A stretch of DNA of 64,000 nucleotides from Zavarzinia marina (GCF_021568905.1 NZ_JAKGSB010000003.1:310001-374000); one strand, 5' to 3'. Positions 17,516 through 27,650 are shown, numbered from the stretch's first letter. Numbers and translations: made by a program. The notes: generated by a model from the sequence alone, not told the origin.

Positions 17516-19825
17516 ATGAGCGCCGACACCCTTCGCATCGCCCGTACCATCGCCGCCGAGATCCTGGCGAAACCCGATCAGGTCAATGCCGCGATCGAGC
17601 TGTTGGACGGCGGGTCAACCGTGCCCTTCATCGCGCGCTACCGGAAGGAGGTGACCGGCGGGCTGGACGACACCCAGCTCCGCACGCTGGAGGAACGTCT
17701 CTCCTATCTGCGCGAACTGGCGGCCCGGCGGAAGACGGTGCTCGAGACGATCGAGGGCCAGGGCAAGCTGACGGATGAATTGCGCCGGAAGATCGAGACG
17801 GTGGAGACCAAGGCGGAGCTCGAGGACATCTATCTGCCCTTCAAGCCGAAGCGCCGCACCAAGGCGGAGATCGCCCGCGAGCGCGGCCTCGGCCCCCTGG
17901 CGGAGGCGATCCTGGCCGACCGCTCCATCGTGCCGCAGGAGGCCGCCACGGCCTATCTGGGCGAGGAGGTGCCGGACGTGAAGGCGGCGCTGGACGGGGC
18001 GCGCGACATCGTCATGGAGAAGATGGCGGAAGACGCCGATCTGGTCGGCAACCTTCGTGCCTACATGAAGGAGAACGCGACCATCCATGCCCGCCTGATC
18101 GAGGGCAAGGCGGAGGCGGGCGCCAAGTTCAGCGATTATTTCGACCACGAGGAACGCTGGACGAACGTGCCGAGCCACCGTGCGCTCGCCATGCTGCGCG
18201 GCCGTAACGAGGAGGTTCTCACCCTCGACATCGAGATCGACAAGGATCTGGACACGCCGGTGAAGCCTGTGGAGGCGCGCATCATGGGCGCCTTCGGCAT
18301 CGACCCCAAAGCCCCCAATGCGGCGGAGAAATGGCTGGGCGACGTGGCGCGCTGGTGCTGGCGGGTGAAACTGTCGCTGCATCTCTCCATCGACCTGATG
18401 AACGACATGTGCGAGCGGGCGGAGGAAGAGGCGATCCAGGTTTTCGCCCGGAACCTCAAGGATATCCTGCTGGCGGCGCCCGCCGGCTCCCGCGCCACCA
18501 TGGGACTTGACCCCGGCATCCGCACCGGGGTCAAGGTCGCGGTGGTGGATGGCACCGGCAAGCTGCTGGATACGGCGACCGTCTATCCCTTCCAGCCCAG
18601 GAACGATCTGCGCGGGGCCCAGGCGACGCTGGGCCATCTGATCCTGAAGCATGGCGTCGAACTGGTCGCCATCGGCAATGGCACGGCGAGCCGCGAGACC
18701 GACCGCATGGCGGCCGACCTGATCGCGGACCTGCCGGCGGAAAAGCGCCCGATCAAGGTCGTTGTGTCCGAGGCCGGCGCCTCGGTCTATTCCGCCTCGG
18801 CGCTGGCGGCGGCCGAATTTCCCGATCTCGACGTCTCGCTGCGCGGCGCCGTCTCGATCGCGCGGCGCCTGCAGGATCCCCTGGCGGAACTGGTGAAGAT
18901 CGAGCCGAAGTCGATCGGCGTCGGGCAATATCAGCACGACGTCGACCAGCACCGCCTGGCCCGGGCGCTGGATGCCGTGGTCGAGGATGCGGTGAACGCG
19001 GTCGGCGTCGACCTCAACACCGCTTCCGCTTCCCTGCTGTCGCGGGTCTCGGGTCTCGGCGCCTCGCTGGCGGAAGCGGTGGTTGCGCATCGCAACGCCC
19101 ATGGTCCCTTCGGCACGCGGAAGGACCTGCTGTCGGTCGCGCGCCTTGGCCCCCGGACCTTCGAGCAATGCGCCGGTTTCCTGCGCATTCCGAACGGTGC
19201 CGAGCCGCTGGACGCATCGTCGGTGCATCCCGAAGCCTATGGTGTCGCCAAGCGGATCGTCGCTGCCTGCGGCCGCGATCTGCGCAGCCTGATGGGCGAT
19301 GCGCGCCAGTTGAAGGCGCTCGATCCCGCCGATTTCGTGGACGAGCGTTTCGGCCTGCCGACCGTGAAGGACATTCTCGCCGAACTGGAAAAGCCGGGCC
19401 GCGACCCCCGCCCGGAATTCAGGACCGCCAGCTTCGCCGACGGCGTCGAGGAACTCACGGACCTGAAGCCGGGCATGATGCTGGAAGGCACGGTGACCAA
19501 TGTCGCCGCCTTCGGCGCCTTCGTCGACATCGGCGTCCATCAGGACGGTCTGGTTCACGTCAGCCAATTGGCCGACCGCTTCGTCAAGGACCCGTCGGAA
19601 GTGGTGAAGGCGGGCGACGTGGTGAAGGTGAAGGTGCTGGAAGTCGACGTGAAGCGAAAGCGCATCTCGCTCTCCATGCGGAAGGGCGAGGCGCCGCCCC
19701 GGCCCCAGGGACCGCGGGATCGCAACGACGGGCCGCGCCGCAACGCCATGCCGCCGAAGCGCGAGGAGCGCAGCCAGCAAGGCAGCCTGGGGGCCGCCCT
19801 GCTCGACGCCATGCGCCGGAAATAG
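17516..19825 (+). CDS. tex: Tex family RNA-binding transcription accessory protein
   Basis: Tex is a cytosolic nucleic-acid-binding protein (bacterial Spt6 relative) linked to transcription and stress fitness. The 769 residues follow the family order: N-terminal helical region, YqgF/RNase H-like domain ([17 protein letters not shown] near residue 325), helix-hairpin-helix pair ([17 protein letters not shown]), and the S1 domain near residues 645-720 ([21 protein letters not shown]). The tail is basic and low in complexity. Confidence 0.95.
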   Translation: MSADTLRIARTIAAEILAKPDQVNAAIELLDGGSTVPFIARYRKEVTGGLDDTQLRTLEERLSYLRELAARRKTVLETIEGQGKLTDELRRKIETVETKAELEDIYLPFKPKRRTKAEIARERGLGPLAEAILADRSIVPQEAATAYLGEEVPDVKAALDGARDIVMEKMAEDADLVGNLRAYMKENATIHARLIEGKAEAGAKFSDYFDHEERWTNVPSHRALAMLRGRNEEVLTLDIEIDKDLDTPVKPVEARIMGAFGIDPKAPNAAEKWLGDVARWCWRVKLSLHLSIDLMNDMCERAEEEAIQVFARNLKDILLAAPAGSRATMGLDPGIRTGVKVAVVDGTGKLLDTATVYPFQPRNDLRGAQATLGHLILKHGVELVAIGNGTASRETDRMAADLIADLPAEKRPIKVVVSEAGASVYSASALAAAEFPDLDVSLRGAVSIARRLQDPLAELVKIEPKSIGVGQYQHDVDQHRLARALDAVVEDAVNAVGVDLNTASASLLSRVSGLGASLAEAVVAHRNAHGPFGTRKDLLSVARLGPRTFEQCAGFLRIPNGAEPLDASSVHPEAYGVAKRIVAACGRDLRSLMGDARQLKALDPADFVDERFGLPTVKDILAELEKPGRDPRPEFRTASFADGVEELTDLKPGMMLEGTVTNVAAFGAFVDIGVHQDGLVHVSQLADRFVKDPSEVVKAGDVVKVKVLEVDVKRKRISLSMRKGEAPPRPQGPRDRNDGPRRNAMPPKREERSQQGSLGAALLDAMRRK

Positions 19826-19864
19826 GTTCCTTCGCCGCCATTGCACTGCAACAGCTTTGGGCTA

Positions 19865-19895
19865 GGCTGCGGCTTTCTCGCAGGAAGCCGCAGCC
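19865..19895 (+). promoter_or_regulatory. Hairpin abutting the phnX start codon
   Basis: Perfect 11-base stem GGCTGCGGCTT (19865-19875) / AAGCCGCAGCC (19885-19895) with a 9-base loop, ending directly at the phnX ATG at 19896. The only Shine-Dalgarno-like AGGA (19882-19885) sits at the loop and top of the stem. The structure could hinder ribosome binding. This is inference from sequence; no T-run follows, so it is not a terminator. Confidence 0.55.
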
Positions 19896-20720
19896 ATGAC
19901 CGAAACGCCCTTCACCCACCTCAAGGCCGTCGTCTTCGACTGGGCGGGCACCATGGTCGATTTCGGTTCGCGCGCCCCCATGGGCGCCTTCGTCGAAGCC
20001 TATGGGCGGCTCGGCGTCGAGATTTCGATCGACGAGGCGCGGGGCCCCATGGGCCTGCCCAAACGTGCCCATATCGCCGCCCTGATGGCCGATCCCGCCA
20101 TCGCCGCGCGCTGGCGGGCGGCTCATGGCCATGCCCCGGGGGAGGCGGATATCGATGCCGTCTACGACGTCTTCGTCCCCCTCAACGAGGCGGTGGTGAC
20201 CGACTACGCCGACATGATCCCGGGCGCGGTGGAAACCGTTGCCACGTGTCGCGCGCGCGGTCTCAGGATCGGCTCCACCACCGGCTATGTCCGCAGCATC
20301 ATGGAACGCCTGACGCCCATCGCGGCCGCGGCCGGTTACGTGCCCGACAATCTGGTCTGCGCCGGCGATCTGGCGGACGGCCGTCCCGGCCCCCTGATGA
20401 TGTATCGCACCTTCGCCGACATCGGCGTCTTCCCGCCGGCGGCGGTGGTGAAGGTGGACGACACCGAACCCGGCATCCTGGAAGGCAAGGCCGCCGGCAC
20501 CTGGACCGTCGGCCTGTCGGTCTCCGGCAACATGGTCGGTCTCTCGCTCGCCGAATGGCAGGCGCTGGGCGCGGACGAACAGGCGGCGCGGCGCGCGGAA
20601 GCGGAGGCGAAGCACCGCGCACTCGGCGTCGACTATGTCATCGATTCGGTCGCCGATCTGATGCCGGTGCTGGACGCGATCGAGGCCCGCATGGCGAAAG
20701 GCGACGGGCCGTCGGCCTGA
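19896..20720 (+). CDS. phnX: Phosphonoacetaldehyde hydrolase
   Basis: PhnX (phosphonatase) cleaves phosphonoacetaldehyde to acetaldehyde and phosphate in 2-aminoethylphosphonate degradation. This HAD-fold protein has the nucleophile D15 in FDWAGTM, the family-specific Schiff-base lysine K56 in MGLPKRAHI, and the VKVDDTEPGILEG acidic motif. 274 residues is normal. No phnW transaminase or phosphonate transporter is near, so it is an orphan here. A stable hairpin abuts its start codon. Confidence 0.92.
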   Translation: MTETPFTHLKAVVFDWAGTMVDFGSRAPMGAFVEAYGRLGVEISIDEARGPMGLPKRAHIAALMADPAIAARWRAAHGHAPGEADIDAVYDVFVPLNEAVVTDYADMIPGAVETVATCRARGLRIGSTTGYVRSIMERLTPIAAAAGYVPDNLVCAGDLADGRPGPLMMYRTFADIGVFPPAAVVKVDDTEPGILEGKAAGTWTVGLSVSGNMVGLSLAEWQALGADEQAARRAEAEAKHRALGVDYVIDSVADLMPVLDAIEARMAKGDGPSA

Positions 20721-20734
20721 CGCCTCACGATATC

Positions 20735-20816
20735 TCGTCGCCCCGGCGAAGGCCGGGGCCTTGTCCAGGAAAGTTACCTTCTTCGTTACGATACCCCGGC
20801 CTGCGCCGGGATGACG
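20735..20816. repeat. Palindromic intergenic repeat, family A, copy 3
   Basis: CGTCGCCCCGGCGAAGGCC at the left and CCCCGGCCTGCGCCGGGATG plus ACGC at the right, between the convergent phnX and tetR genes. Same two-palindrome layout as the other copies. Confidence 0.75.
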
Positions 20817-20835
20817 CGCTTCCGTTCGGGGGAAA

Positions 20836-21507
20836 TCAGGCGGCGATGCCGTGGAGGATGGAGTCGATCGAGAGGGTGATCAGCGCGTCGGTCGCGGTCC
20901 ACTGGAAGTCGCCATGGGTGATCAGCAGGGACACGATGCCATGGCCGGCCGCCCAGACGATCTCGGCCAGGGTGCCGGCCTCCGCCGGCTTCAGGGCGCC
21001 GGCCTCGATCAGGCGGCGGATCTCGTCCTCCAGCAGGGCGAAGGCGCGCATGCCGAAGCTTTCTTCCTCCGGCGGCGGGGTGTCGCCGGGGCGCGCACGA
21101 TGACTGTGGTGAGACAATTTCTCGCGCTTCAGGCCGGCCAGCGGCGTCATGAAGACCAGGCGATAGACATCCGGATTGGCCAGGCCGAAATCGACATAGC
21201 CTCGCATCAGGTGGCGCAGGCGCGCGAAAGGCTCGTCCGTTGCCAGTGTCGCGGCCAGGGACGCCTCACTCGCCTCGATCAGGCCCAGGAAGAAGTCCTC
21301 GCAGACGGCGAGCAGCAGGGATTCCTTGTCGGCGAAGTGATGATAGATCAGCGTCGGCGTCACCCCCGCGCGGGCCGCGATGCGCCGCATGGAGACCTTC
21401 ACCACCCCCTCCTCGATGAAGAGCTGGCGCGCCGCCTCCAGGATCTGGCTGCGCCGCTGGTCGGCGGTCAGGCGCCGCCGGGGAGGGGAGTCGTGATCGT
21501 TCAACAT
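20836..21507 (-). CDS. TetR/AcrR family transcriptional regulator
   Basis: A 223-residue repressor with an N-terminal TetR helix-turn-helix (about residues 15-60: RRSQILEAARQLFIEEG, MRRIAARAGVTPTLIYHHF) and a C-terminal ligand/dimer domain. It is divergent from the RND efflux pair and shares a 68-base AT-rich control region containing a TAAC-N8-GTTA inverted repeat, so it very likely represses that pair and itself. Confidence 0.9.
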   Translation of the reverse strand: MLNDHDSPPRRRLTADQRRSQILEAARQLFIEEGVVKVSMRRIAARAGVTPTLIYHHFADKESLLLAVCEDFFLGLIEASEASLAATLATDEPFARLRHLMRGYVDFGLANPDVYRLVFMTPLAGLKREKLSHHSHRARPGDTPPPEEESFGMRAFALLEDEIRRLIEAGALKPAEAGTLAEIVWAAGHGIVSLLITHGDFQWTATDALITLSIDSILHGIAA

Positions 21508-21510
21508 GGC

Positions 21511-21553
21511 TTGACCCTACAGCGGAATGGAGTAATTTAACACTGTAAAGTTA
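21511..21553 (+). promoter_or_regulatory. Promoter and candidate TetR operator for the RND efflux genes
   Basis: -35 TTGACC (21511-21516) and -10 TAATTT (21533-21538) are 16 bases apart. The -10 overlaps the inverted repeat TAAC-ACTGTAAA-GTTA (21538-21553), and a further GTTAAC lies at 21559-21564. A repressor bound here would block the promoter. The site lies between tetR and the efflux genes. Confidence 0.55.
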
Positions 21554-21575
21554 TCACCGTTAACCGGAGGCGACC

Positions 21576-22742
21576 ATGCTCCCGCTCCAGAGCGCCGCGC
21601 GCCAGAGCGATACCGCCGACCGCAGGTCGGGCGCTGTCGGCCGTTCCCGCATCGGCCGCTCGGCGGTCCGCGTCGTGGCCGTGCTGGCGCTCACGGCGCT
21701 GGCCGCCTGCGGCGACGGCAAGGCCCAGTCCGCCGAAGGCACCGAGACGCCGCCCCGGCCCGTGGCCGTCGCCCCCGCGGTGCTGGCGCCCCATGCCGAC
21801 GACATCCGCGGCAGCGGCTTCGTCGCCTACAAGCGCGAGCTGGCGATGTCGTTCAAGATCGGCGGCGTGGCCAAGGATTTCTCGGTCGACGTCGGCGACA
21901 TCGTCGCCGCCGACCAGTCCCTCGCCGTGCTCGACACGGCGGAGATCGATGCCCAATGGCGCGAAGCGGTCGCCAATGTCGAGAAGGCGCAGCGCGACGT
22001 CGCCCGCGTCGCCCCCCTGGTCGAGAACGGCTATGCCTCCAAGGCGCGGCTGGATGATGCCCGCACCATGCTGAAGCTGGCCATCGCCGGGCGCGACAGC
22101 GTCGCCTTCAACCGCAGTCTGGCGGAAATCCGCGCCCCCGCCGCCGGCGTCATCCTGTCCCGCATGATCGAGCCGGGCCAGATCGTGCCCGCCGGTCAGC
22201 CCGTGCTCACCCTGGGCGACCGGGATTCGGGCCAGGTGGTCAAGGTCGGCATCGCCGACCGCGAAGTCGTGAAGATCGCCCTCGGCGACGTCGCCGAAGT
22301 GCGCCTGCCGGGGATCGAGACCCCCGCCGCCGCGCGCGTCAGCCGCATCGCGCCCAAGGGCGACATGCGCACCGGCGCCTTCATGGTCGAACTGTCGCTG
22401 GACGACGAAAGCCTCGTGGTGCCCTCCGGCCTCGTCGCCGAGGTGGCGATCCGCCCGAAGGCGGCCGGCGCCGCGCGCGTGGTGATGATCCCGGCCTCCG
22501 CCATCCTCGAAGGTTTCGGCGCCGAGGGCAGTGTCTATGTCGTCGACCCCGAAACCTCGTCCGTCGTGCGCCGCCGCGTCCTCTTCGGTTCGCTGTCCGG
22601 CGAGGACGTGATCATCCGCGACGGCCTCGCGCCCGGCGAACAGGTGGTCTCGGCCGGCGCCGGCTATCTGCGCGACGGCGATCCGGTCACCGTGACCGAC
22701 CAGGTGGCGCTGCGCGAAGGCGGCGCGGCCGCGGCGCGCTGA
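21576..22742 (+). CDS. RND efflux periplasmic adaptor (membrane fusion protein)
   Basis: A periplasmic adaptor of 388 residues linking an RND pump to an outer-membrane channel. The N-terminus has a long basic lead, a hydrophobic stretch and a lipobox ending LAAC (Cys45), so it is probably a lipoprotein. Barrel-sandwich and alpha-hairpin segments follow (residues about 75-185), then beta-barrel and membrane-proximal domains. It is 22 bases upstream of the pump gene. No outer-membrane factor is nearby. Confidence 0.88.
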   Translation: MLPLQSAARQSDTADRRSGAVGRSRIGRSAVRVVAVLALTALAACGDGKAQSAEGTETPPRPVAVAPAVLAPHADDIRGSGFVAYKRELAMSFKIGGVAKDFSVDVGDIVAADQSLAVLDTAEIDAQWREAVANVEKAQRDVARVAPLVENGYASKARLDDARTMLKLAIAGRDSVAFNRSLAEIRAPAAGVILSRMIEPGQIVPAGQPVLTLGDRDSGQVVKVGIADREVVKIALGDVAEVRLPGIETPAAARVSRIAPKGDMRTGAFMVELSLDDESLVVPSGLVAEVAIRPKAAGAARVVMIPASAILEGFGAEGSVYVVDPETSSVVRRRVLFGSLSGEDVIIRDGLAPGEQVVSAGAGYLRDGDPVTVTDQVALREGGAAAAR

Positions 22743-22764
22743 ACGGGCACAGGGGGGCAGGGGC

Positions 22765-25700
22765 ATGGGCAAGATCGGCGCCTTTTCCGTTCGTCAGTGG
22801 CAATTCACCCTGATCGTCTTCGCCATGCTGGCGGCCATGGGGGTCTCGGCCCTGTTCTCGATCCCGCGGGCGGAGGATCCGAGCTTTCCCATGCCCATCG
22901 TCTCGATCGTGGCGGTGCTGCCGGGGGCCGATCCCCTGGACATGGAGAAACTGGTCACCGACCCGATCGAGGACGCGGTCGCCGGCCTCGACGAGTTGAA
23001 GAAGATCGAATCCAAGTCGCGCGACGGTGTCGCCAGCATCGTCGTCGAATTCGACTGGAGCAGCGATCCCGAGCGGAAGTTCGACCAGGTCGTGCGCGAG
23101 GTGAATGCGATCCGCGGCACCCTGCCCGATGGTCTCGTCCGTCTGGAAATGAAGAAGATCAAGATCAACCTGACCAACTTCGTCCAGATCGCTCTGGTCT
23201 CCGACACCGCGCCCGCGCGCGAGCTGGAGGAGCGGGGCCGCACCCTGAAGGATCTGCTGGCCAGGGTCGACGGCGTGCTCGACACCGAAATGTGGGGCGA
23301 GCCGCGCACCGAAGTGCGGGTGGCGGCCGATCTCGGCCGGCTCGCCAGCCTCGGCATTCCCGTGTCCGCCGTCGCCGACGCCCTGAAGGCGGAAGGGGCG
23401 AGCGTGCCGATCGGTGCCGTCCATGCCGGCGCGCGCCGCTTCAACGTGAAGGCGACGGGTGATTTCGACACGCTGGACGATGTCGGCAATACGGTGATCG
23501 CGGCCCATGAAGGCACCGTCGTCAAGGTCCGCGACGTCGCCGAGGTGAGCTGGGCGGCGGATGAAGCCAACCACGTCGCGCGTTACAACGGCCATCCGGC
23601 GGTCTTCATCACGGCGAACCAGAAGGACGGCCAGAACGTCTTCAAGATCCGGGACGAGATCTACGCCCTTCTCGACGAATTCGAAGCCGAGTTGCCGCCC
23701 AACATCCACCTGGAACGCGGCTTCGATCAGTCGGTCTCGGTCCATCACCGCCTGTCCAATCTGTTCCGCGATTTCGCCATCGCGCTCGGCCTCGTGCTCA
23801 TCACCCTGCTGCCGCTGGGTTTTCGGGCCTCGATCGTGGTCATGATGTCGATCCCGCTGTCGCTGGCGATCGGCGTCACCGTGCTGCAGTTCTCGGGCTT
23901 CTCCCTGAATCAGCTTTCGATCGCGGGTTTCGTGCTGGCGCTCGGGCTTCTGGTCGACGATTCGATCGTGGTGACCGAGAATATCGCCCGGCATCTGCGC
24001 GAGGGCATGAACCGGACCCAGGCGGCGATCGCCGGCATGGACCAGATCGCCGTCGCCGTGCTCGGCTGCACCGCGACCCTGATGCTGGCCTTCGTGCCGC
24101 TGCTGTTCCTGCCCGAGGGCTCGGGCAAATTCATCCGCTCCCTGCCGGTCTCGGTGCTCTATACCGTCGGCGCCTCGCTCTTCGTCTCGCTGACCATCAT
24201 CCCCTTCCTCGCCAGCCGCATTCTCTCGCGCCACGAGGATCCGGAAGGCAATGCCCTGCTGCGCGCGATCATGAAGGGCATCCACACCATCTATCGCCCG
24301 CTGCTGCATGTCGCGCTGGGGCGGCCGCTGATCACCTGCCTGATCGCGCTGGCGCTCTTCGCCGGCTCGATCATGCTGGTGCCGCGCATCGGCTTCTCCC
24401 TGTTCCCGCCGGCGGATTCGCGCTGGTTCCTGGTCGACGTCGACCTGCCCGACGGCGCCCCCATGGCCGAGACCGACGCCGCCGTCCGCTATGTCGAGGG
24501 CGAGGTGCAGAAGATCGACGGCCTGAAGTGGGTGATGACCAACACCGGCCACGGCAACCCGCGCATCTTCTACAACATCATCCCGCGCGAGGAAGACCCG
24601 ACCCATGGTGCCGTCTTCGCCGAACTGGATCATTGGGACAGCCGCACCAGCCCCGCCATCATCGACGATCTGCGCGCCCGCCTCGACCTCTATCCCGGCG
24701 CCCAGATCGTGGTGCGCATCTTCCAGAACGGCCCGCCGATCGAGGCACCGGTCGCCTTCCGCATCACCGGGCCGCAGCTCGATGTGCTGAAGGATCTCGC
24801 CGGCCGCGTCACGCGCCTGGTCGAAGCGACCCCGGGCACCCGCGACGTGGTCAATCCGCTGCGCCTCGACCGCACCGATCTCGACCTCGGGGTCGACAGT
24901 GCCAAGGCGGCGGTGCTGGGCGTGCCGGCCGGGGCCATCGACCGGGTCGTGCGTCTTGCGCTGTCCGGCGAACAGGTCGCCAATTTCCGCGAGGCGGATG
25001 GCGACGACTATCCCGTCACCGTGCGCGCGCCCATGGCGACGCGGCATGATCTCACCGCCCTCGGCGCCATCTATGTCCCGACCGCGACGGGCTCCACCCC
25101 GCTCGCCAGCGTGACCGATCCGCGCTTCGAGGCGGGGCCGGCGCGCATCGACCGCTACGACCGCCAACGCTCGGTCACCGTCACCGCCCATGTGAAGACC
25201 GAGTACAATACGGAACGGGTGACCGGCGAGGTTCTGAAACAGGTGCGCGCGCTCGATCTGCCGCCGGGCTATCGCATCGCCGTCGGCGGCGAGACGGAGG
25301 CGCGCAAGAACAGCTTCGCCGGTCTCTCGGACGCCATCCTGGTCGCCGTTTTCGGCATTCTCGCCGTGCTGATCCTGGAGTTTCGCAGCTTCTCTTCCTC
25401 GGCGGTGGTCGCGGGCGTCATTCCGCTCGGCATCGTCGGCGGCCTGACCGCGCTTTACCTGACGGGTTACACCCTCAGCTTCACGGCGGTCGTCGGCTTC
25501 ATCGCCCTGATCGGCATCGAGATCAAGAATTCGATCCTGCTGGTCGACTTCACGACCCAGCTCCGGCGCCAGGGCGTCGGCCTGAAGGAGGCGATCGAAC
25601 GCGCGGGCGAGATCCGCTTCCTGCCGGTCCTGCTGACCTCCATGACCGCGATCGGCGGCCTGACGCCGCTGGCGGTCGAGGGGTCGGGGCTCTATTCCCC

Positions 25701-25848
25701 GCTCGCCATCGTCATCATCGGCGGCCTCGTCACCTCGACCTTCCTGTCGCGGCTGGTGACGCCCGCCATGTATCTCCTGCTCGCGCCGAAGAAACTGCCG
25801 GACGACGAGATGGAAGCCGGCGCGGTCAGCCCGGCGCCGGGGGAATGA
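22765..25848 (+). CDS. RND efflux transporter permease (AcrB-like, HAE1/HME type)
   Basis: A full-length 1027-residue inner-membrane RND pump. It starts GAFSVRQWQFTLIVFAML, has two large periplasmic loops and twelve predicted membrane spans, and the helix-4 proton-relay motif GLLVDDSIVVTENI with paired aspartates. The repeat-half motif GIEIKNSILLVDF is also present. Substrates cannot be read from sequence. It is likely under control of the adjacent TetR protein. Confidence 0.92.
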   Translation: MGKIGAFSVRQWQFTLIVFAMLAAMGVSALFSIPRAEDPSFPMPIVSIVAVLPGADPLDMEKLVTDPIEDAVAGLDELKKIESKSRDGVASIVVEFDWSSDPERKFDQVVREVNAIRGTLPDGLVRLEMKKIKINLTNFVQIALVSDTAPARELEERGRTLKDLLARVDGVLDTEMWGEPRTEVRVAADLGRLASLGIPVSAVADALKAEGASVPIGAVHAGARRFNVKATGDFDTLDDVGNTVIAAHEGTVVKVRDVAEVSWAADEANHVARYNGHPAVFITANQKDGQNVFKIRDEIYALLDEFEAELPPNIHLERGFDQSVSVHHRLSNLFRDFAIALGLVLITLLPLGFRASIVVMMSIPLSLAIGVTVLQFSGFSLNQLSIAGFVLALGLLVDDSIVVTENIARHLREGMNRTQAAIAGMDQIAVAVLGCTATLMLAFVPLLFLPEGSGKFIRSLPVSVLYTVGASLFVSLTIIPFLASRILSRHEDPEGNALLRAIMKGIHTIYRPLLHVALGRPLITCLIALALFAGSIMLVPRIGFSLFPPADSRWFLVDVDLPDGAPMAETDAAVRYVEGEVQKIDGLKWVMTNTGHGNPRIFYNIIPREEDPTHGAVFAELDHWDSRTSPAIIDDLRARLDLYPGAQIVVRIFQNGPPIEAPVAFRITGPQLDVLKDLAGRVTRLVEATPGTRDVVNPLRLDRTDLDLGVDSAKAAVLGVPAGAIDRVVRLALSGEQVANFREADGDDYPVTVRAPMATRHDLTALGAIYVPTATGSTPLASVTDPRFEAGPARIDRYDRQRSVTVTAHVKTEYNTERVTGEVLKQVRALDLPPGYRIAVGGETEARKNSFAGLSDAILVAVFGILAVLILEFRSFSSSAVVAGVIPLGIVGGLTALYLTGYTLSFTAVVGFIALIGIEIKNSILLVDFTTQLRRQGVGLKEAIERAGEIRFLPVLLTSMTAIGGLTPLAVEGSGLYSPLAIVIIGGLVTSTFLSRLVTPAMYLLLAPKKLPDDEMEAGAVSPAPGE

Positions 25849-25860
25849 TTTCAAGAGACT

Positions 25861-25942
25861 CGTCGCCCCGGCGCAGGCCGGGGCCCTTGTCCGAAGAGGG
25901 TGCCTTCTCGTTGTGAGATCCCGGCCCGCGCCGGGATGGCGG
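25861..25942. repeat. Palindromic intergenic repeat, family A, copy 4
   Basis: CGTCGCCCCGGCGCAGGCC at the left and GATCCCGGCCCGCGCCGGG plus ATGG at the right, directly after the RND pump stop. It lies beside a family B repeat, as copy 2 does. Confidence 0.75.
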
Positions 25943-25966
25943 ATGTTTTTTTGAGTGCGGCGTTTC

Positions 25967-26064
25967 GCCCCTCACCCAACCCTCTCCCCAAAGGGGCGAG
26001 GGCCTTTATGTCGCGCGCGGCGGACTCCCCCGCCCCGCTTGCGGGGAGAGGGTGGGGGTGAGGG
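25967..26064. repeat. Intergenic repeat, family B, copy 2
   Basis: Same layout as the 4363 unit: CGCCCCTCACCCAACCCTC at one end, GAGAGGGTGGGGGTGAGGGG at the other, with internal CCCCAAAGGGG and CCCCGCTTGCGGGG hairpins. It lies between the convergent RND pump and pirin genes. Confidence 0.75.
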
Positions 26065-26070
26065 GAATGC

Positions 26071-26943
26071 TCACGCAGGGGGCAGGGGGATGAATTCGGT
26101 CTCGCCGGGGACGGCGGGGAATTTGCCGTCCCGCCATTCCTGGCGCGCCCGCTCGATCATGGCCTTGTCGGAGGCGACGAAATTCCAGTGGATGTGACGT
26201 TCCCCATCCAGGGGGGCGCCGCCCAGCAGCATGGCGCGGGCACCGGTCTCGGCCCTGATGGTCACCGGCTGGCCCGGCGCGAAGACCGCCAGGGTGCCGG
26301 CGCCGACCTCGCCGTCGGGTGTCGTCACGCAGCCTTCGGCGACATAGGCCGCACGCTCCGCGTATTCGTCGGGCAGGGTGATGACGCCGCCCGGATCGAG
26401 CTTCGCCTCGACATAGAACAGCGGCGACGGCGTCTCGAGCGGGGATTCGACGTCGAAGGCGCGGCCCGCGATCACGGTCAGGCGCGCGCCCTGCTCGTAG
26501 ACCACGGGCAGCACGTCCTGGCCGACATGGGTGAAGAAGGGTTCGCTCTCCTCCATCGCCCGGGGCAGGGCGACCCAGGCCTGGACGCCGTGCAGATGGA
26601 CGGTGCCGCCCGGCGGATCCTCGGGCATGCGTTCGGAATGGGTGATGGCGCGACCCGCGCTCATCCAGTTCAATTCGCCCGGGCGGATCGGCTGGACGTA
26701 ACCCAGGCTGTCGCGGTGGACGATCTCGCCCGAGAACAGCCAGGTGACGGTGGCGAGGCCGATGTGGGGATGGGGCCGGACGTCGGCGATGCCGCGCGGT
26801 CCTGCGTCCACCGGCCCCATGTGGTCGAGGAAGACGAAGGGGCCGACATGGCGCCGGTCCGGCGCCGGCAGAATGCGCCGGACTTCGAAGCCCGGCGCCA
26901 GTTCCCGTCCGCGCCCCTCGATCAGCAGTTCGGTGACGGCCAT
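26071..26943 (-). CDS. Pirin family protein
   Basis: A bicupin pirin of 290 residues with the N-terminal metal-binding HPHIGLATVTW and HSERMPE motifs (His/His/His/Glu set). Some bacterial pirins have quercetin 2,3-dioxygenase activity, and others act as redox-linked regulators; which applies cannot be told. It lies downstream of the nitroreductase on the same strand, 23 bases apart, so the two are likely co-transcribed. Confidence 0.88.
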   Translation of the reverse strand: MAVTELLIEGRGRELAPGFEVRRILPAPDRRHVGPFVFLDHMGPVDAGPRGIADVRPHPHIGLATVTWLFSGEIVHRDSLGYVQPIRPGELNWMSAGRAITHSERMPEDPPGGTVHLHGVQAWVALPRAMEESEPFFTHVGQDVLPVVYEQGARLTVIAGRAFDVESPLETPSPLFYVEAKLDPGGVITLPDEYAERAAYVAEGCVTTPDGEVGAGTLAVFAPGQPVTIRAETGARAMLLGGAPLDGERHIHWNFVASDKAMIERARQEWRDGKFPAVPGETEFIPLPPA

Positions 26944-26966
26944 GCGCTTCCCCCTGACTTGCGCCC

Positions 26967-27638
26967 TCAGCCGCCGAGGAATGTGGCGAATTCCTCGAGC
27001 GGCGCACGTTCGCTGCGGAACCGGTTGATCGCGGCTTCGGGATCGCGATGGCCGAGCGCCATGCCCGCGAAGAGCATCAGATGGTCCGGGATCCGCAGAT
27101 GTTCGCCCAGGCTCTTATACCATATCGCCCAGGCTTCCTGCGCGCAGGTATCGAGACCGTATTCCCGGGCCAGCAGCATGATCGACTGCATGAACATGCC
27201 GAGATCGGCCCATTGGCCCTGCTGCATCTGGCGGTCGATGCAGAAGAAGAGGGCGGCGGGCGCGCCGAAGAATTCGAAATTCTGGGCGAATTGCACCAGG
27301 CGGCCGATCTTGTTCTCCCGTTCGACCCCGATCGAGGCGTAGAGCTGCTCGCCGACGCGCCAGCGCCTCGTGCGATAGGGCTCGGTCAGATCCGGGGGAT
27401 AGATGTGATATTCCGTGCCCTCGCCCTTCGGCGCGTCGGGCAGGCGATCGCGGATCAGGGTCTTGATCGCCTCCAGCGCGTCGCCGGTCGCGACATAGAC
27501 GTGCCAGGGCTGGAGGTTGCCGCCGGACGGCGCGCGCTTCGCGGTTTCCAGAATGGTGCGGATGGTCTCGGGCGCGACCGGCGTCGGCAGGAAACGGCGC
27601 ACGGACAGACGGCTGTCCAGGGCCTCGGATACCTTCAT
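26967..27638 (-). CDS. Nitroreductase family protein
   Basis: An FMN-dependent nitroreductase-fold oxidoreductase of 223 residues. The family N-terminus RLSVRRFLP with the FMN-binding RRF, APSGGNLQPWHVYV and the C-terminal LMLFAGMALGHRDPEAAIN are all present. The ATG at 27638 is preceded by GGGGAGG seven bases upstream. A perfect 22-bp palindrome begins 13 bases upstream of the ATG, suggesting tight control by a dimeric regulator not encoded nearby. Confidence 0.9.
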   Translation of the reverse strand: MKVSEALDSRLSVRRFLPTPVAPETIRTILETAKRAPSGGNLQPWHVYVATGDALEAIKTLIRDRLPDAPKGEGTEYHIYPPDLTEPYRTRRWRVGEQLYASIGVERENKIGRLVQFAQNFEFFGAPAALFFCIDRQMQQGQWADLGMFMQSIMLLAREYGLDTCAQEAWAIWYKSLGEHLRIPDHLMLFAGMALGHRDPEAAINRFRSERAPLEEFATFLGG

Positions 27639-27650
27639 GCTCAACCTCCC

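Noticed and set aside
22687-25854. Very long open frame antisense to the RND efflux pump
   Set aside because: Its composition is His/Asp/Gly/Arg-rich with no family pattern, as expected for the antisense of a high-GC gene. The same holds for the long minus frame at 6260-9712.
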